Part shown: positions 48,532 through 59,539 of the stretch, one piece after another
Layout: the number at the start of each line of letters is the position of its first letter
Position numbering within the stretch: position 1 is the first letter of the stretch
Source: Akebia trifoliata
Taxonomy: Eukaryota; Streptophyta; Magnoliopsida; Ranunculales; Lardizabalaceae
Length of the DNA: 64,000 nucleotides
Direction: 5' to 3'
NCBI GenBank assembly: GCA_017979445.1
Contig: CM030711.1
Location: 4,991,221-5,055,220, forward strand
Notes under the pieces: model-generated
The model's input: the letters and a program-made list of their open reading frames with translations, nothing else
Database searches by the model: none
Told to the model about the DNA's origin: nothing
Program-made: the position numbers and the translations under genes

Positions 48532-51493
48532 TCATTCGACAAGCACATTACACCGTACTTGCCGCACTCTTCTCCCCTTTTCATCATTGGATGGCTGCAA
48601 GAGGAAACAAAAGTTATATGAGATTAACCAAGTTGTGGGTACAAGTATAGTATTAAATTTCAACATATTTCCACGAAATATTTCCATTTCCACAAGTTCC
48701 GACATGAAATTTAATTGACAATTTCTTTTTGTAAACATTTTGGTGGAAATCACCATTCATTTTGCAAAATATTTCAATGAATAGTGAATTTCAACCAAAA
48801 TATCAAATTTTAGGTATAGAAATGCAATATTTCGATGGAAATATTTCTAGGAACAGTAAACTTCGTCCGAAATATTCTTTTTTGAAAAAAAATAATAATA
48901 ATTTCTTTTGAGAAATAACTTGTAAATTACATATAGTATTTTTACTAATAAAGTATTGCATATAACATCCATCTGTTAGTATAAATGAATTATGATTAGT
49001 TAGTCTATTTCATCTTATTTTAATGTAGTCTAAGTATATTAGTACGTCTATATAAGCACGCACACAATCGGTCACATTTTAATTGATTGGACACATTAGT
49101 AATATGTTGTATGTAGTTAACGCAACATTACTCTTATTTTCATGTAAAATATTATTCTTTTCCATTGTCGTACTCTCAATACTTGCAAGTATATATAGCA
49201 AAATGTTGCTGTTCTTCATTTTCACAATCCATATGGTTGTTTATTGTATTTTGTTGACTTACTGAATGTGTTTTGAATGCTTATTTTATGATTTTCTACA
49301 GGATCAATAAACATTTCTTCAATATTTCTGTCATTTCCATTCTTTCCAAAAGTTGTTTTAATTTCCACACTGATCAAAATATTTCCATTTCCAGACTAAC
49401 CGAAATCGAAATGTAACACCTTGGGTACAACTAATGAGTGTTCAAGACATAATGTTGCATAAGAGTGAGTGTCGGGGATACCTGTGGGGTGAGCAACTGC
49501 GGGACTTGGACCCTCTTGGAACCATCTGCCAAACGCTTGCATGGGAAGTGATTGTCTATGGCACCAAAATCATTGCAGACCTGCAAGGGAAATGAGATGT
49601 ATTAACTTTCAACGGCTTATTTGAGAATCTGATACTATAGTGGAAATAAAGCATTCGACAATGCCTTATAGCATGACACCATCAGAAAATAACGAAAAAT
49701 TCAAAAGTTCAGACACAGATCTACACATTCCTAATTTAACAACAAATTCAGTCATTTATGTTCTTGATTTACTTCTGTTTTCGCAACTAGAAAAGCAAAC
49801 TCATCCCATAGACAGGTTGGAATAAATTTAATTTAAATGTGTCTAGAAAATTTTTATGTGACCTAAAACAAACACAAGTTTTAATTAAAATTAATGGATC
49901 ATAAATAATCCAAATCAATGAGGATAAAACTGGAATCCATATCTGCAATGTAATGTAGGATCCCAACATCAAAATTGATGGGTTGGCAATTATTCTATTA
50001 TGACGCAAGCATGTGGCACCCACCTAATGGGCAGAAAGCTAGTGCTCCCTCTATTTATAAGTGGCCATTCACACTTTTTTCGTTTCTTGGAAATAAGTGC
50101 TCCCATCACCACTGTTTTAAAGAGATTGGGGTGGAGCACCTATTGCACATAGATAGGGATCGAAGTCACTGCAACGAGGAATCATCTTTGGGAAAGTCAA
50201 TCCAAGTATTTTTTACATTTTTTGTTTATTATATTAGTGTTTTGGTTTGATTCAAAAACTAGATTCATTGGCTTGTGTGGTTTTATGTGGAAAAAATCTC
50301 CAACATAAAGTGGCCTCCTTTCCGTTTGATTTATTCTTAGTCTGGGAATCTGCTAAACCATTGAATCTCAGCAACCCAAGATTGCGGAAACAATAAGTAC
50401 ATAGAGACATGCTTGTTTACCTGACTTTGAATTGCTCCCATCAACATTTCTTGGCATCCTGAAGCATGAACACTTTCCAGACTCTGGCACTGAAGTAGTA
50501 ACCTTTCTGCATGGAACATTCGAATAAGATTAATGTGTTTTTCAGTGTCCAAAATAGTAAAAAAATCAACCTTAAAGGGAAGGTCCGATAACACACCAGG
50601 ATTCAGGTTTGTGCAAGAAGTCAGATTAAGGTCATTAAGTTCCGGGCAGTTCAGATATAGGGCCTGCAAGACAAATTCAACCATTAAGAAACTTAGAATA
50701 GCTATACTAATTCAACAACTTATCATTTTTATCTTCCATCAAAAGAGGCTCACATCTAAACCAGAACAACCCCACAAGCTGAGTTTCTTCAACAGCGCAT
50801 GTTTGATTATCAGCTTCTGGTGTACAAGTTGGAGTTGGAGTTGGAGCTTCCTCTTGGGTGTTGTGGGTTCACAACCGCTGTTATCGATGTTGGACCCATT
50901 ATCTTCACTTACGTTTCGAGAATTTGGATCACATATGGTCATCCCACAGTCCATGAGTTCCAGTAGGGGCAATTGGGCCACAGCAAATTGAATGCCACCT
51001 GAATTAGCCAAAGGGGTAGTCAAATACAAGCTTGTAAGCACACACTTGCAGCATTATAAAGCAGAGATTTTTATTGAGGCTGAGAGCTTTGTTAGAAAAT
51101 TACTTGAGGTGATGTTAGGACAAAGAGCAAGGAGAAGCCTAGATAAAGTTTCATGGAACTCATTGCATATCACTCCAATACCACTGTCACTGATGCTTGA
51201 ACTGAAATCAAGAACAAGAAGTATATTAGAATTATTTAAATGTAAAATAAGTCAGTTGTCTCGAATCCCATAGAAGTGTTAAACCAATGTTCGGAACTTT
51301 TATTAAAAATTCAGATTATGAAAAAAATCAATTCAGTTGATTTGGAGACCGAATACTTGGCTCAACACCAAAATAAAATTAATCATCTAGCACAAACAGG
51401 TCCTTAAATCAGAAGGTTGAAATTAATTGCTCGGATTCGTTTAGTCAACCCCAGACTTTGAGATAGTGCTTGATGATGATCACTCACACACAC

Positions 51494-51533
<40 letters not shown>

Positions 51534-51738
51534 TTGTGTCTAACATATGGACACAAAAATAACTCAACCAAGTCAATTTGAGTTTGGTTGAATCTTTGCT
51601 ACTAATAACGAATTGCGGAGTCAACGTTATCATCCATGCCTTATCCCAAACATTGGGGTCAGTGGGACCAAACAGGTTTCTCAATAAATGCTTCAATTTG
51701 ACTCCAGTTGTTGGTACTAATCAATCCAAAATAAACTT

Positions 51739-51778
<40 letters not shown>

Positions 51779-54700
51779 GTGATCAGTGAATAAGCTCAAT
51801 CGAAGTACAATAAACTTTAGTATGGACTACGAACATCATTACATACAGCCATTAGTATTCTGTAAAATGGATCAGTTTGGTAGCTTGTGAGCTATCTTAA
51901 TAAATTTGTGCCTTCCAAGTTCCAACAAATTTAATTGCATATACAAATTAAAATATCGATGATGTGTATACAAAGAGCCACGCTGTTGAACTTCATTCTA
52001 GTTTTTTTAAATTGCTGATTTCCATAAACATTAAGTTCAACTAAAGCTGGTAATGGATGCATACCCACTCAGATCAAGCAATTCTAGGTTAGGATAGGAG
52101 GAAGCAATGGAAACCACAGATGCATCAGTGATTTCTGAACCATGTACAAGAGAAAGCATTCGCAAACCCCTGAACAAGGAAACAACCAAATACCATTTGA
52201 GTTTGATCCCACAAAGAGAATTTTCTTAATGATGCATGTAACGTCGAAAACTAGTGATGTATAAAACAAATTAACAGACCTCAAGTTTGCAGCTGCGAGA
52301 GCAAGCACAACAGCATGAGACAGTCGGAGAGATGCAATATGGATTTTTCTCAACCTTGGACAGCTCCTTCCCAGACCATCCATTAAGGTAGTGAGATCAG
52401 TAGAATCATTTTCTTGGTGAGAAAAATTAAGGGAAAGCTCTTTCAAATTTGGACAGTTGAAAATCTGTGAATAACAAATGATATTAGTTAATACATGTTC
52501 AGAAAAACCAAACAAATCAAATGGAGATGAAAATGACACTCAGAAGAAAAAAGAAAATTACCATTTTTGAGAGGGAGTAAAGATCTGAGAGCCAGAGTGT
52601 TGACAGACTTGAAGAACACAAATTGAAATAACCAAGGTTAGAGCACCCTTCCATCTTAAGGCTTGAAAGGCACCGTTTCTCAGCAACAAAACGACCCAAC
52701 TCATCCCTGCAGTATAAAAACACAAATGAAATCACGAGGTCAGAGAAAAATATGCAAATGGACATAAACAGTAGACCACTTTTGAAGCTTTATTCGAGCA
52801 CTATCTCTTGCAAATATGAATTATTTAAGTTAAAAATTAAAAGAGAATATAAAGCACCCAAGAAATCCTACCAAATTTAAATGATGAAATATCACAAAAC
52901 ATCGAAAATCATTTCCTCAATACATTGAAACCCATAGGAAAACAATTCCAATTGTACATGTGAGTAAGGCAGCCAAGAAAAGGGGGAAAAAATGTTAGGT
53001 AGCCATCCTTATAAAAGACCAAAGATCAAAAGACGGATGAAAAAGAAGATAAACCCACAAAACATTGAGACCCTCCTTATTTAACTAAAGAACAAAAAAG
53101 GAAAAATAACCCAACAAAACAATGAGAACTATTCTCTATAATTTGAAACCCATAGAAAACCATTCCAATTGTACATGTGTGTGTGTGTCAATCAAGAAAA
53201 GATCAAATTATCAGGCCATCCTTATAAAACCAAAGATCAAAACACTGAGACCGGAAAAACAAGCAGAGTGAGCCCACTAGTTCTTGGAAAATATGATCAC
53301 AAAAATGCAAAATGGGTCTAAATCCTGGAAACATGCACAAAATGCAACCATAACGTAAATCAAACACTAACAAAAACAAAGAACAAATTTTCATCCTGAA
53401 AACAAAAAATGAATCTTCTGCCGCTACTAATACTAACAATTAACAACAGTAAAAAAATGGATCATAAAACAACAGATCTATCTCAAGAACAAACAAAAAA
53501 ATTTACAAGCACAGATACTTCAGACAGTGCTAATAAACCACATATCATTCCAAAAATAGATGAAATTCCAAAATTAACAATTGAAAAACAACTAGGAAAC
53601 ACCACTACAAATCAAATCCACCAACTTCTGGTTTGCAAATAACACAGGAAATCAAACCAAACCCTAGGGTAGGGGAATGGGGAGGGAAAAATGTACCCAG
53701 TTATCCGATTAGTTCCAGTATCAGATGTAGAGATCTCCATTGCTTCCAAATTGGGACATGCAAACGCAATGCAGGCCAACATGGTTGCATCCAAATCACT
53801 ACAACAACCCAAAAGAATACATTAATGTGTCAATCGACACCCATTCAAGATCAAGTTAAATGGCAAAGTAAAGTAGTAGGATTCATGCGGCCAACCCCAA
53901 TATTTGGGGAAACCCATATATGATGATGATGATGATGATGCAATGATGCCGATGATCAAGACCCATTTCTTTAATTAATTTCATTATTTCGTTTTGTCCT
54001 TTGTGTGGGAAATTAGATTCTGATCAAGATCAACTTAAGGCAATGTGAACAATTAAACCAATTAAATCCTTAAATCAAACACATAGGGCCAGTTTAGATC
54101 CTTATTTATGACTTCCAGAAAATATACTTTTTAGAGCTTTTGGGGCCAGAAAAAAAAACTCTTTCATACCCAAAAAAAATGGAGATCCAAATAGACCCTT
54201 ATACCAACCCCAATAATTATGCAATTGATGATGACAATCGAGACCCATTTCATAAATTAATTTCTTTATTTGATTTTGCTCGTTGTTTGGACAATTGGAT
54301 TCTGATCAAGATCAACTCAAGGCAATGTGAGCAAAACAGTTTAATTCTTAAATCGAACACATAGGACCCATTTAGATTCTCATTTGTGTCCCAAGAAAAA
54401 CATTTTTTAGAGCTTTTGTTACCCAAAAAAGAGAACTTTTTTACCTGTGAAAATGGAGATCCAAACAGACCCTTAATCTTGTTTATAACCGATCCAACTC
54501 TTTTTCAAAACAAAACATAAAATAAAATAAAAATAAAAAAACAGAAGAAACCCTAACCTTTCCATCCTGAGAGAGAGTCTAACAAGCCTTGAACACTTCT
54601 GCAACACCGATCCAACAAATCTAACTTCAGCCTTCTCCGGAACCCTAAGCCTCAGCTCCTCCGCCGCCCTCCAAACCCTCCTCGAACAATTCCTCCATCC

Positions 54701-55129
54701 CTTACATACCATCCCCGCTGACAACAATGCTGCCGGCGGCAACCTCCTAAACACCTCCCACAAGCAACTAAAAGCAACACCAGCCCCATCGGAATCTGAC
54801 TCCATTTCAGGCGACTCACCATAGTAATCATTATCATCAAATGCCGGTGAGGAGTCGTCGATGATCTCATCGTCATCGAACGAGAGCGCACGACGAAGGT
54901 GAGAGTGAGTGTGACGTGGCGGAGGTGTGAGAATGGAGGATTCGATCGTGGCGGTGGTGGTGATGGAGGTGGTGCTGGTGCTGATGTTGCAATAGTGACC
55001 TTTCTTAGGCTGGCCACAACGGCCACAATTGTAGTTCCCGCGCTTTTTGCCTCGTTTGAGATGAGTGGCGTCGATGGTGGCGATCGATGGAGTGATGGTC
55101 GCTGAAGGGTGGCGATGGTGCTGCTGCAT
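48532..55129 (-). CDS. FBL17: FBL17-like F-box/LRR protein (SCF substrate receptor)
   Basis: Nuclear F-box protein. The Arabidopsis counterpart forms an SCF ubiquitin ligase that removes KRP CDK inhibitors so that pollen generative cells and other cells enter S phase. Eleven exons read in frame on the minus strand: 54558-55129, 53697-53798, 52562-52706, 52280-52464, 52065-52169, 51104-51201, 50754-50998, 50597-50663, 50421-50506, 49482-49580 and 48532-48594 (588 aa, close to Arabidopsis FBL17 as I remember it). Residues 33-47 carry the CGRCGQPKKGH motif; an acidic Ser/Asp region covers 84-114; the F-box is at about 119-160 (LWEVFRRLPPAALLSAGMVC). LRRs follow from about 175 to 530 (KRCLSSLKMEGCSNLG, CPNLKELSLNF, NLELLDLSGSSI, LLKKLSLWGCSGLD, CPELNDLNLTSCTNL). 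The final exon encodes a basic RRVRQVRCNVLVE end. No frame breaks seen. Confidence 0.85.
49581..50420 (-). other. FBL17 intron 9, source of segments found in the CAF1 units
   Basis: About 49733-50055 is the segment whose copies reappear at 33305-33890 and, in part, at 38628-38745. The homology stops around 50060, which marks the duplication breakpoint inside this intron. Confidence 0.6.
51481..51532. repeat. CA microsatellite in FBL17 intron
   Basis: Imperfect (CA)n of about 50 bases in intron 6. A separate (AT)n run lies at about 51741-51774 in intron 5/6 flanks. Apparent ORFs across both are artefacts. Confidence 0.9.
52910..53250. repeat. Tandem duplication in FBL17 intron 2
   Basis: aacccataggaaaacaattccaattgtacatgtg at about 52928-52962 and a near-copy at about 53148-53181 are each followed by a gccatccttataaaa...ccaaagatcaaaa block, giving a period of about 220 bases. 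Confidence 0.6.
53930..54477. repeat. Tandem duplication in FBL17 intron 1
   Basis: Two copies of a roughly 270-base block, each with gattctgatcaagatcaact, aaggcaatgtga, cacataggnccnnttta, ttttagagctttt and atggagatccaaa (about 53930-54203 and 54225-54477). A GAT microsatellite precedes it at 53920-53940. Confidence 0.7.
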
Positions 55130-55216
55130 CTGGTTTTGGTTTTTTTTTTACAGTAGAGAGAGAGTGAGTGAGAGAGAGAGAGAGTGAGGGGGGGAAGAAA
55201 TAAAGGGCGCGTGGAG

Positions 55217-55227
55217 ATATATATACT
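55217..55227 (-). promoter_or_regulatory. Probable FBL17 TATA box
   Basis: Minus-strand TATATATAT about 90 bases upstream of the ATG at 55129. A transcription start about 30 bases downstream would leave a leader of about 60 bases containing a GA-rich stretch (55151-55190). Confidence 0.5.
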
Positions 55228-55256
55228 GTCGGAAAGGGGCGGGAGTTTTGGAGTTA

Positions 55257-55266
55257 TTTTCGCGCC
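55257..55266. promoter_or_regulatory. E2F/DP binding-site consensus upstream of FBL17
   Basis: TTTTCGCGCC fits the E2F consensus TTTSSCGS exactly. It lies about 30 bases upstream of the TATA box and 130 bases upstream of the ATG. Further GGGCGCG elements stand at about 55203 and 55283. FBL17 is a reported E2F target in Arabidopsis, so the site both supports the gene identity and suggests S-phase control. Motif seen directly; binding inferred. Confidence 0.65.
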
Positions 55267-55416
55267 TTTGTTTAAAAGCTAAGGGCGCGTCAGATGTTGA
55301 AAGTACGAAAGTGACCTTGGCTCTCTACAAGTTTTATGTTTTGTAACACCTGTAAAACTCTATGAATTAGTAATACCTCCCTTTCAGTTTCACTTCAACC
55401 GTCCCACTCCCATACC

Positions 55417-55684
55417 TAGGGTTCTCAATGGATCAGATCGGTTTCGATTTGGAACCAATCCAATAAGATCAAATTAGATCCGAAAAGCATTGGATCGAAT
55501 TCTATCTGATTGGATTTTGTCAGATCTCTGCATAATTGATCTAGAACTAATCCAATGAGATATCAAATCAAAACATTATTGGATTGCATTCTTATCAAAA
55601 TCAAAATCATTCGTTTAGACCCCAAAAGTTATCAAATTGAAATGGATCCGGTTTCAGGTCTTATCCAATCCGTTGACAACCCTA
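55417..55684. mobile_element. hAT-like MITE upstream of FBL17, 8-bp TSD
   Basis: Termini TAGGGTTCTCAATGGAT and (reverse complement of right end) TAGGGTTGTCAACGGAT. Flanks CCCATACC (55409-55416) and CCCAAACC (55685-55692) agree at seven of eight bases. The interior has repeated ggatc/gattgg words. No gene product. Confidence 0.7.
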
Positions 55685-56938
55685 CCCAAACCATTGTGGT
55701 TGCCATCAAGATGATCATCTACCATAGATTAGGTTTAGTCATCCCAACTCACAATAACAATCTCTTCTACATGTCGATCAAAAACATGATTTGTGTGACT
55801 TGGATATATCTATTATGTAGTGCAAGTATTAGTACATCTAAGAATTTTGAGTTGGCTAGTTGTAAATTGTCCCGAAGATATGGAACACGGGATTGTCCGG
55901 ATTTACACCAATTTGTCATTTATAAATTTTTTTACCACTAAGTATAACCATTGTTTTTTGGCAACATTTTTCCAATGGCCCAAGTCCGTCGTTTTTAAAA
56001 AGCAACTTTGTTTTTAACGACGACCATTACGACCCACAACTGCCTTTTTTGTGATTCCGATGAAATAATTAATTATGATCAATAAAATTTACATAAATGG
56101 TAAAGATGACTTTGCATGAGCACATATTTCTAGTACCACGTTCATTAGCTGCCTCGATAACTCCTTCGACAGTACAATAGATCCATTACAATGCATCACA
56201 TTTGTGTTTTTTCGCAGAAAATAGATAACAAGCAACTTATTAGATTTTAACCTACTTGACTTTCTTTTCAAAAATCAATCATCTTTACAATATCCTAGAT
56301 TTTTCTTTCGAAAATCAATTGTTTTAATAGTCACTTGGGAATAATTTTTGCACCTTAAGCCCACACTACTCTTTGTGGAGGATTTGTAGAGACAAGGGGT
56401 AACCTTTTGCTTGGTAAGAAAATCTTACAAAGGTGACTATTTTTTATAATAGTAGAAGATCGTATAATCTAAAATTTGTACAAGCAAATTTTATGCCACA
56501 CCACCCCGAGGATACAATAGTTCAATCTCAATTTGTGTTCGTCTACCTTTTGCACGAAGACAAAAATCAATAGATTCACAGTACTTTGTTTTGCCTAGAA
56601 AAAAAAAAAAAAAAACAGGAACAAAGAAACTACTAGTATGTTCACATAGATCATATGGTGTGAGAAAAAATAAGCACTATGGAATAGTCGGTGCTTCTAT
56701 AATGAAAAGCTTGTTGTAATTGTTTTTCGTGTATCTCTTCTCTTAGAAGAGAAAACGATATAGAAGGAAATCCAACGATTAGATATTACATTTAAAGAAA
56801 ATAATAAAATTGGGTATTGGTCTATATTCCAATGATTGGATCTAAAATAAATAATTTATTAGTAAAAACACACTGTCTACCCGACCTGACTCGAATCGGC
56901 GCATGCATGTTCATGTGTCATGGACGAGGATTCGTCTT

Positions 56939-57198
56939 TGTTAACCAATTAACTACTCCAAAAGATCGATCTGTCGAAGAGTAAGAATTATGAATATAAA
57001 AGAGTCACAGGTCTTAATGGGATATGACACACCCGAGTAAAGATAGAAATAATCGAACCCGTGACCTATACAAATATAGTGCTCTGATACCATGTTAACT
57101 AACCAACTATTCCAAAAGATTGATATGTTGGAAAGGGGAAAGAACTGTGAATGTAAGAGGGTAAGAGGGTTAATGGGGATTAACTAGGGTAGGACACA
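56939..57198 (-). mobile_element. TRIM (miniature LTR retroelement) with tRNA-Met PBS
   Basis: Two direct repeats, 57093-57198 and 56939-57031, each TGTGTC...TTAACA on the minus strand. They share words such as gatcgatctgtcg/gattgatatgttg and gaatataaaagag/gaatgtaagaggg. Between them is a 61-base interior that starts on the minus strand with TGGTATCAGAGC (57081-57092), the plant initiator-Met-tRNA primer-binding site, right next to the first LTR. No coding region, and no clear 5-base target duplication. Confidence 0.75.
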
Positions 57199-57583
57199 AC
57201 CGAGAGTGGAGGAAAATATACACTTGACAGTCTTCAACCTTTAGATTCCATCTACTTCAAACCTCAAAAATAATATTGGATATTCAGGTAAGTAGAAGAG
57301 GATTGAATTTTGTGTAGAAAAGTCAAGAATTTTCTACAAGGGATTAATGTGAGGTTGAAAACAATGGATTGAAGATGGGATTGGATAGATTAGAAATAAT
57401 TTTCATAGAAGTTGTTGAAAGCAAAGATGATAGATTTTTTATTTTTTTTTATTTGAGAAAAATGGAGGATTTTTTGCCAGAGTTTGAAGATGAAGGCATT
57501 TAGGTCAAAAAATTTATTAGTCTACAAGAGAAGAATAAGATTAAGGGGTATGCCATCAGTTTGAAAAACATAAGGAGTTGTCT

Positions 57584-57762
57584 ATAAACTGATGATAATC
57601 TGATTGAAAAAAAGTCACTCGAAGTTTACTCACTAGCATGGATGTGTGTACAGAGCCATAGATCTTTTTTCCTTGTGCACCCCCAAGAAAAAGATCTATG
57701 ATTTGTGCACATGGCACGTTAGTGAGTGAATTTCGAGTCAATTTATCACGACTCGTCTATAT
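57584..57762. mobile_element. Hairpin MITE (family B)
   Basis: Arms (gtcactcgaagtttactcac / gtgagtgaatttcgagtcaa) and core ccatagatcttttttccttg / aagaaaaagatctatgattt. The right end atcacgactc matches the element at 58800-59030. Confidence 0.6.
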
Positions 57763-58419
57763 CATCCCCTTTTTTCTTTGTTAATCTAAGACTTCCGTGC
57801 CTTGAAATTAAATGTAACTAAAGTTCAAGCCCACCAAGTACATCAGTCCTACTCATTAATAGCCCTAATTACCCCATGGGATTGGGAATAGTCTTCCTCG
57901 AAGGTGAGAATAACTCTCCATCCCTAAATGTAGAAAGATAGAGATCCTTTTACCTTTACTCAATTTAAAAAAAAAAAAAATAATTCCCCACACTTATTCC
58001 ATGAGTGTATGATTGCTTAATTTCCCTGAAATTCATTTTCCTTCCCAAAGCAATTTTCCACCTTAGGAGGGAATATGGGTTCCCAGCTCCCCCATAGGAA
58101 AATGATTTTTCAAAAAAAAAAAAAAAAACTCTTTTTGACCTTTTTCTATGTGTGATCAAACTATGAAATTCATTTCCCATAGAATTCACATTCCTTGAAA
58201 GTGAGCTCCATATAATCAGTCGTACCTTTGAGTTAAACAGGATAAGTTTGCATATCATATACAATCCTATAAGAGAAATTTCCATTTGAGAAAGGGTGGT
58301 TATGCCTTTCTCATATTAATTTGCGTCTCAGTTTAAGGATTGAGAGCTGTATGTGATTTTTTGGACCACCAATTAAATATCTTTGGAAGTATCAAAGAAA
58401 GTGATATAACATTGTTTTA

Positions 58420-58600
58420 TGGGTGAAGCCAGTTGAAGATGATGTGGATAAGGTCTTTAGCTCATCTTACCGATAAGGTCTTTAGCTCATATGGATGTTT
58501 TTCATTGAGATACGAGTGAAAAACATCTATCTACGCACCTCCATGTCAGCAAAGTGTGAATCAATGTAAATTCTCAAGTCACTCCAACACGACTCTTTTA
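58420..58600. mobile_element. Hairpin MITE (family B), degraded
   Basis: Core atggatgtttttcattgaga / gagtgaaaaacatctat and right arm caagtcactccaacacgact as in the family. The left arm carries a short duplication (gataaggtctttagctcat twice). Confidence 0.5.
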
Positions 58601-58799
58601 TACCCCCGATAGAATGAAAAGAGAGTACACCGAGTAGTCTATATATTGGTTGAGGACTCTCTTTAGGTCGTGGTGCGATTTGTGAACAGATGCCTTTTTT
58701 CTTGTCCTTGAGGGTGGTAAGTGTGTTTTGGCATGGGATATGAGCTTGTCTAGTGGTGTCAAGCAGCGACTGAAAATATATACTCGTTGTTTACATATA

Positions 58800-59030
58800 G
58801 AGTCGTGATAATCTAACTACCCCATGTGGTAAACTCAATCGACTACCTAACGTGACAAGTTCGGAAATCATAGATCTGCAATCCTCAAGTTACAAAATTC
58901 CCTCGAGATACATTTTATGGGGAACTGTAGTTGTGTATCCTGATGAATGTAGATCTATAGTTCTCTAACTTGTCACGTCAAGGTAGTTGTTTGAGTTTGC
59001 CATGTGAGGTAGTCATATTATCACGACTCT
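58800..59030. mobile_element. Hairpin MITE (family B), complete, 9-bp TSD
   Basis: Identical TTACATATA at 58791-58799 and 59031-59039. Termini GAGTCGTGATAATCTAACTA and its inverse (tagtcatattatcacgactc). Internal arms taacgtgacaagtt / aacttgtcacgtca and atagatct words. The 9-base duplication places this family with Mutator-type elements. Confidence 0.8.
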
Positions 59031-59170
59031 TACATATATGAAATGAAAGCTTAAAAAAAACATTTTATTACGATCCTCCTCTCTATCTCTCTCTCACACA
59101 CACACCCCCCATAAACACACTTTTAATGAGATCAATAACTCAATGATGAGACAAAATGATTTCAAATTAG

Positions 59171-59345
59171 GGTCGTGATATTCTAACTCAAAAATAGTCA
59201 CTCTATAAACAACTGACGTGGCAATGGCACATAACCATAGATATTTTTCTTTATGATACACAAGGAAAAAAGATCAACGATTTTGTGTCCTTGTCACGTC
59301 AGTCGTGTATAGACCGAGTGAGTCTTTTTGAACCAAAAAATCATT
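59171..59345. mobile_element. Hairpin MITE (family B)
   Basis: ggtcgtgatattctaactca at the left. Core gacgtggcaatggcacataa...ccatagat / gatcaacgattttgtgtcct...cacgtcag. Loosely inverse right end (gtctttttgaaccaaaaaat). Confidence 0.55.
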
Positions 59346-59383
59346 AGTTGTCCAAATTATTACATTATATCGAAGACTAATGA

Positions 59384-59534
59384 TAAAATGATGAGCCAAC
59401 ACATATGTGAGGTAGATGTGGCAAATGCATAGAACCGTATATCTTTTTCCTCGTGTATCCCGAAGAAAAAGATCTATGATTCTATGCGATTGCCACATCA
59501 ACCACGTATGTGTTAGCGCTTCATTTTATCATGA
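59384..59534. mobile_element. Hairpin MITE (family B)
   Basis: Strong 65-base arms: atgataaaatgatgagccaa...gtggcaaatgcatagaacc and ggttc-like inverse gattctatgcgattgccaca...cttcattttatcat, with a cctcgtgtatcccgaag loop region. Confidence 0.65.
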
Positions 59535-59539
59535 CTATA

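Noticed and set aside
50533..50663. Longer FBL17 exon 8 ending ...VLSDLPFK
   Set aside because: Using the donor after PFK breaks the frame; the donor GTGTGT at 50596 joins NP to ERLLLQC in frame, as in family members.
54652..55105. ORFs overlapping FBL17 exon 1 in other frames
   Set aside because: Repetitive Gly/Pro/Thr translations caused by the GC-richer exon; the sense frame has the F-box and splices in frame.
57081..57092. tRNA fragment (gctctgatacca)
   Set aside because: Only the 12-base complement of a tRNA-Met 3' end is present, without any tRNA body; explained as a retroelement primer-binding site.
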